Below, piece after piece: positions 21,836 to 23,505 of a DNA stretch of 23,505 bases; the stretch's first letter is position 1, and every line of letters starts with the position of its first letter. The stretch lies in NCBI GenBank assembly GCA_003158505.1, contig PMJK01000068.1, positions 7,913 through 31,417 on the forward strand, read 5' to 3'. The DNA is from Holophagaceae bacterium (GTDB taxonomy: Bacteria > Acidobacteriota > Holophagae > Holophagales > Holophagaceae). A program made the translations under genes and the position numbers. The notes under the pieces are model-generated. The model did no database searches and was not told where the DNA came from. It was given only the letters and a program-made list of their open reading frames with translations.

Positions 21836-22981
21836 TCATGCCTGATGCGGCTCCCAGGCTTCCAGGGCTCTCCTCAGTAGCTGCACGGCGGCTTTCGAGC
21901 CTTCCCACTTGGTGCGCGCCTGGGCCTCGTCCAGGCTGCACCACAGGTATTCGCTGTGTTCCGCAGGCTCCAGGCGAACCACGGCATCCGAGGCGATTTC
22001 CATCGAGTAGCAGATCTCCGTGTTGAAGCGGGGCTCAGTGTCGGGAAAACGCACGATGGAGGGATCCACCCAGAAGCTGTGGGAAAGGCCCAGGGGGCGC
22101 AGGGTGCCGCTGAGCCCGGTCTCTTCCATCAGCTCCCGATGGGCGGCCTCTTCCGGCGTCTCTCCGGGTTCCATCATGCCGGTGACGCTCTGCCACCAGA
22201 GACCGTGGGTGGGTACCCGGAGCATCATCAGGATCTCGGGACCGTTCTCTCCCCGGCGCCAGGTGAGGGCCGATACGCTGCGGCTGGGCGGCCGGGAAGG
22301 CTGCAGGTCCAGGGCCAGCTGTTCCGCGAGGTGGGTCTGGAGCCGGTCGGCGACGTCACACCAGGTCGGCGCTCCCTCGCCAAGGAGGGAGGCCAGGCTG
22401 CACACGCCCTTGTCGGTAAACCCGCAGGCCGTGATCCAGCGGAAGTGGTCCAGATTGGGGTTCACATTGAAGGCGATGCCGTGGGTGCTGATCCAGTGGC
22501 TGAGGTGGAGGCCGATGGCGCCGAGCTTCTCGGGTCCGCGAAGTGTCTCGACCCAGATCCCCGGGGCTCCCTTCAGGCGGTCGGCCACGACCCCGAAATC
22601 CGCCGCTGTGCGGATCATGGCTTCCTCGAGCCCTCGCACGAGACGACCCACATCCTCCCGACCGCCCCGGAGGTTGCAGATGGGGTAGGCCACGATCTGG
22701 CCGGGTCCGTGGTAGGTGACCTCGCCACCCCGGTCGGTGCGATGGACGCTCACGCCCTGGGCCGCCAGGAAATCGTCGCTCACATGGATGTCCGCGGGCG
22801 TGGCGTTGCGACCCAGGGTGAAGACGGGGTCGTGCTCCAGGATCACCAGCTGATCGGGTCGGCCCTCCTCGTTCACGTAGTCCGCCAGGGCCTTCTGCAA
22901 GCGCAGGCCCGCGGGGTAGAACACGCGCCCGAAGCGGCGGAGCTGGGCGGGGTGGGGAACCGTGAAACCGATCTCGGACAT
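21836..22981 (-). CDS. lipB: LipB octanoyltransferase fused to a NudB-like Nudix hydrolase
   Basis: A 381-residue two-domain protein. Residues 1 to about 228 are LipB, which moves octanoyl from acyl carrier protein to lipoyl domains: RGGEVTYHGPGQ (84-95), Lys152 in EKLGAIGLH, HGIAFNVN (167-174) and the acyl-accepting Cys186 in TACGF. Residues 233-381 are a Nudix hydrolase with a perfect box from Gly268 to Leu290 (GMMEPGE, then RELMEETGL). The flanking WWQSVTG, the FNTE strand and EHSEYLWCSLDEA resemble E. coli NudB, dihydroneopterin triphosphate diphosphatase of folate synthesis; that substrate is inferred. Both active sites look intact. ATG 22981 is preferred over the GTG two codons upstream; neither has a strong ribosome site. 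A 112-base spacer separates it from the kinase gene. Confidence 0.92.
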   Translation of the reverse strand: MSEIGFTVPHPAQLRRFGRVFYPAGLRLQKALADYVNEEGRPDQLVILEHDPVFTLGRNATPADIHVSDDFLAAQGVSVHRTDRGGEVTYHGPGQIVAYPICNLRGGREDVGRLVRGLEEAMIRTAADFGVVADRLKGAPGIWVETLRGPEKLGAIGLHLSHWISTHGIAFNVNPNLDHFRWITACGFTDKGVCSLASLLGEGAPTWCDVADRLQTHLAEQLALDLQPSRPPSRSVSALTWRRGENGPEILMMLRVPTHGLWWQSVTGMMEPGETPEEAAHRELMEETGLSGTLRPLGLSHSFWVDPSIVRFPDTEPRFNTEICYSMEIASDAVVRLEPAEHSEYLWCSLDEAQARTKWEGSKAAVQLLRRALEAWEPHQA

Positions 22982-23007
22982 GGCCACGAGTGTACCAGCA
23001 GGGTCAG

Positions 23008-23039
23008 ATCTCCCCCGGGTCTGGCATGATCGGGGAGAT
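23008..23039 (+). promoter_or_regulatory. Inverted repeat over the start of the protein kinase gene
   Basis: ATCTCCCC (23008-23015) and GGGGAGAT (23032-23039) are perfect inverted 8-mers with a 16-base loop. In RNA the stem would cover the GGGGAG and part of ATG 23038. It may limit translation, or be a chance match. Confidence 0.25.
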
Positions 23040-23505
23040 GAGTCCTGGTCCTTCCACCATCGGCCGCTACAAGATTCTGCGCACCCTCGGTTCCGGGGCG
23101 ATGGGCACGGTGTACCTGGCGGAGGATCCCCTGCTCAAACGGCCCCTGGCCATCAAGGTCGTGCGAGAGGGCTCGGGGGATGCGGAAGTGCTGGAGCGCT
23201 TCAAGCAGGAGGCCGAGGTCTCCGCCCGCCTGAACCATCCGAATGCGGTCACGGTGTTCGATGTCGGGGAGGAACCGGAGCTGGGTCCCTTCCTGGCGAT
23301 GGAGTATGTGGAGGGCGAGCGCCTGTCCGACCGCATCCTGCGCGGACCCATCGCGCCGGCCGAGGCCGTGGGCTTCCTGCTGCAGGCTGCCGAGGCCCTG
23401 GTGGCCGTGCATGCCCTGGGGTTCATCCACCGGGACATCAAGCCCGGGAACTTCATGGTGGGCCGGGATGGCCGCATCAAGCTCATGGACTTCGGCATCG
23501 CCAAG
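23038..23505 (+). CDS. Bacterial Ser/Thr protein kinase (Hanks/PknB type), N-terminal part
   Basis: The first 156 codons of a gene that continues past the window. The eukaryotic-like kinase core is clear: glycine loop LGSGAMGTVYLAED (17-30), ATP-anchoring Lys40 in LAIKV, helix-C Glu58 in FKQEAEV, the hinge MEYVEG, the catalytic loop HRDIKPGN (131-138, Asp133) and DFGIAK (151-156). The Arg before the catalytic Asp marks an RD kinase, usually controlled by activation-loop phosphorylation. The sensor or C-terminal domains are outside the window. ATG 23038 directly follows GGGGAG, which is too close for ideal use; in-frame ATG 23026 is the alternative and would add four residues. It is divergent from the LipB-Nudix gene. 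Confidence 0.93.
   Translation, partial: MSPGPSTIGRYKILRTLGSGAMGTVYLAEDPLLKRPLAIKVVREGSGDAEVLERFKQEAEVSARLNHPNAVTVFDVGEEPELGPFLAMEYVEGERLSDRILRGPIAPAEAVGFLLQAAEALVAVHALGFIHRDIKPGNFMVGRDGRIKLMDFGIAK

Overview
The window is GC-rich, gene-dense chromosomal DNA from a Gram-negative bacterium. It has 21 protein genes, one cut at each window edge. There are no rRNA or tRNA genes, transposase genes or CRISPR arrays that I can see. The Gram-negative call rests on a TolC-type outer-membrane channel, a DUF3187-type barrel and several signal peptides. The overall mix suggests Acidobacteriota, perhaps the Holophagae/Geothrix group: a SpoIVB-S55-like secreted protein beside a propeller-like protein, a Ser/Thr kinase, a class I DhnA-type aldolase, and a bd-like membrane protein fused to c-type haem domains. 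The taxonomic placement is inference from memory, not a search.

Layout, left to right. 1-693 (+): the end of an oligopeptidase B-like gene, a hairpin, and a small VOC protein. 697-3230 (-): a two-gene respiratory unit, a CydA-like membrane protein fused to two cytochrome c domains plus a second multi-helix membrane protein, overlapping by four bases. 3231-3572: a 342-base divergent spacer with repeated TGAGTCC elements. 3573-5733 (+): prfC and a stand-alone cyclic-nucleotide-binding protein. 5814-8724 (-): hbd, a DUF3187 outer-membrane protein and class I aldolase. 8812-10391 (+): a DoxX-like protein, a PolB-like 3'-5' exonuclease and an unrecognised 100-residue protein. 10439-11209 (-): a YmdB-type phosphodiesterase. 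11358-15213 (+): an S55-like protein and a secreted propeller-like protein. 15220-15996 (-): enoyl-CoA hydratase. 16044-16892 (+): nadC. 16981-22981 (-): a TolC-like protein, acyl-CoA dehydrogenase, an orphan membrane histidine kinase and a LipB-Nudix fusion. 23038 to the end (+): the start of a Ser/Thr protein kinase.

The genes form many short transcription units. Three enzymes of a beta-oxidation/butyrate-type cycle (acyl-CoA dehydrogenase, enoyl-CoA hydratase, 3-hydroxyacyl-CoA dehydrogenase) lie within about 12 kb on the same strand but in separate units. Two of them have inverted repeats just upstream that could be operators. Four of the five convergent gene ends carry a perfect 9-12 bp inverted repeat with a three-base loop, suggesting a local style of bidirectional terminator.

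The most notable items are the bd-like/dihaem c fusion with its partner, the LipB-Nudix (NudB-like) fusion, the S55-like protein whose motifs run in the opposite order to SpoIVB, the repeated TGAGTCC elements, and the triloop hairpins at gene ends.
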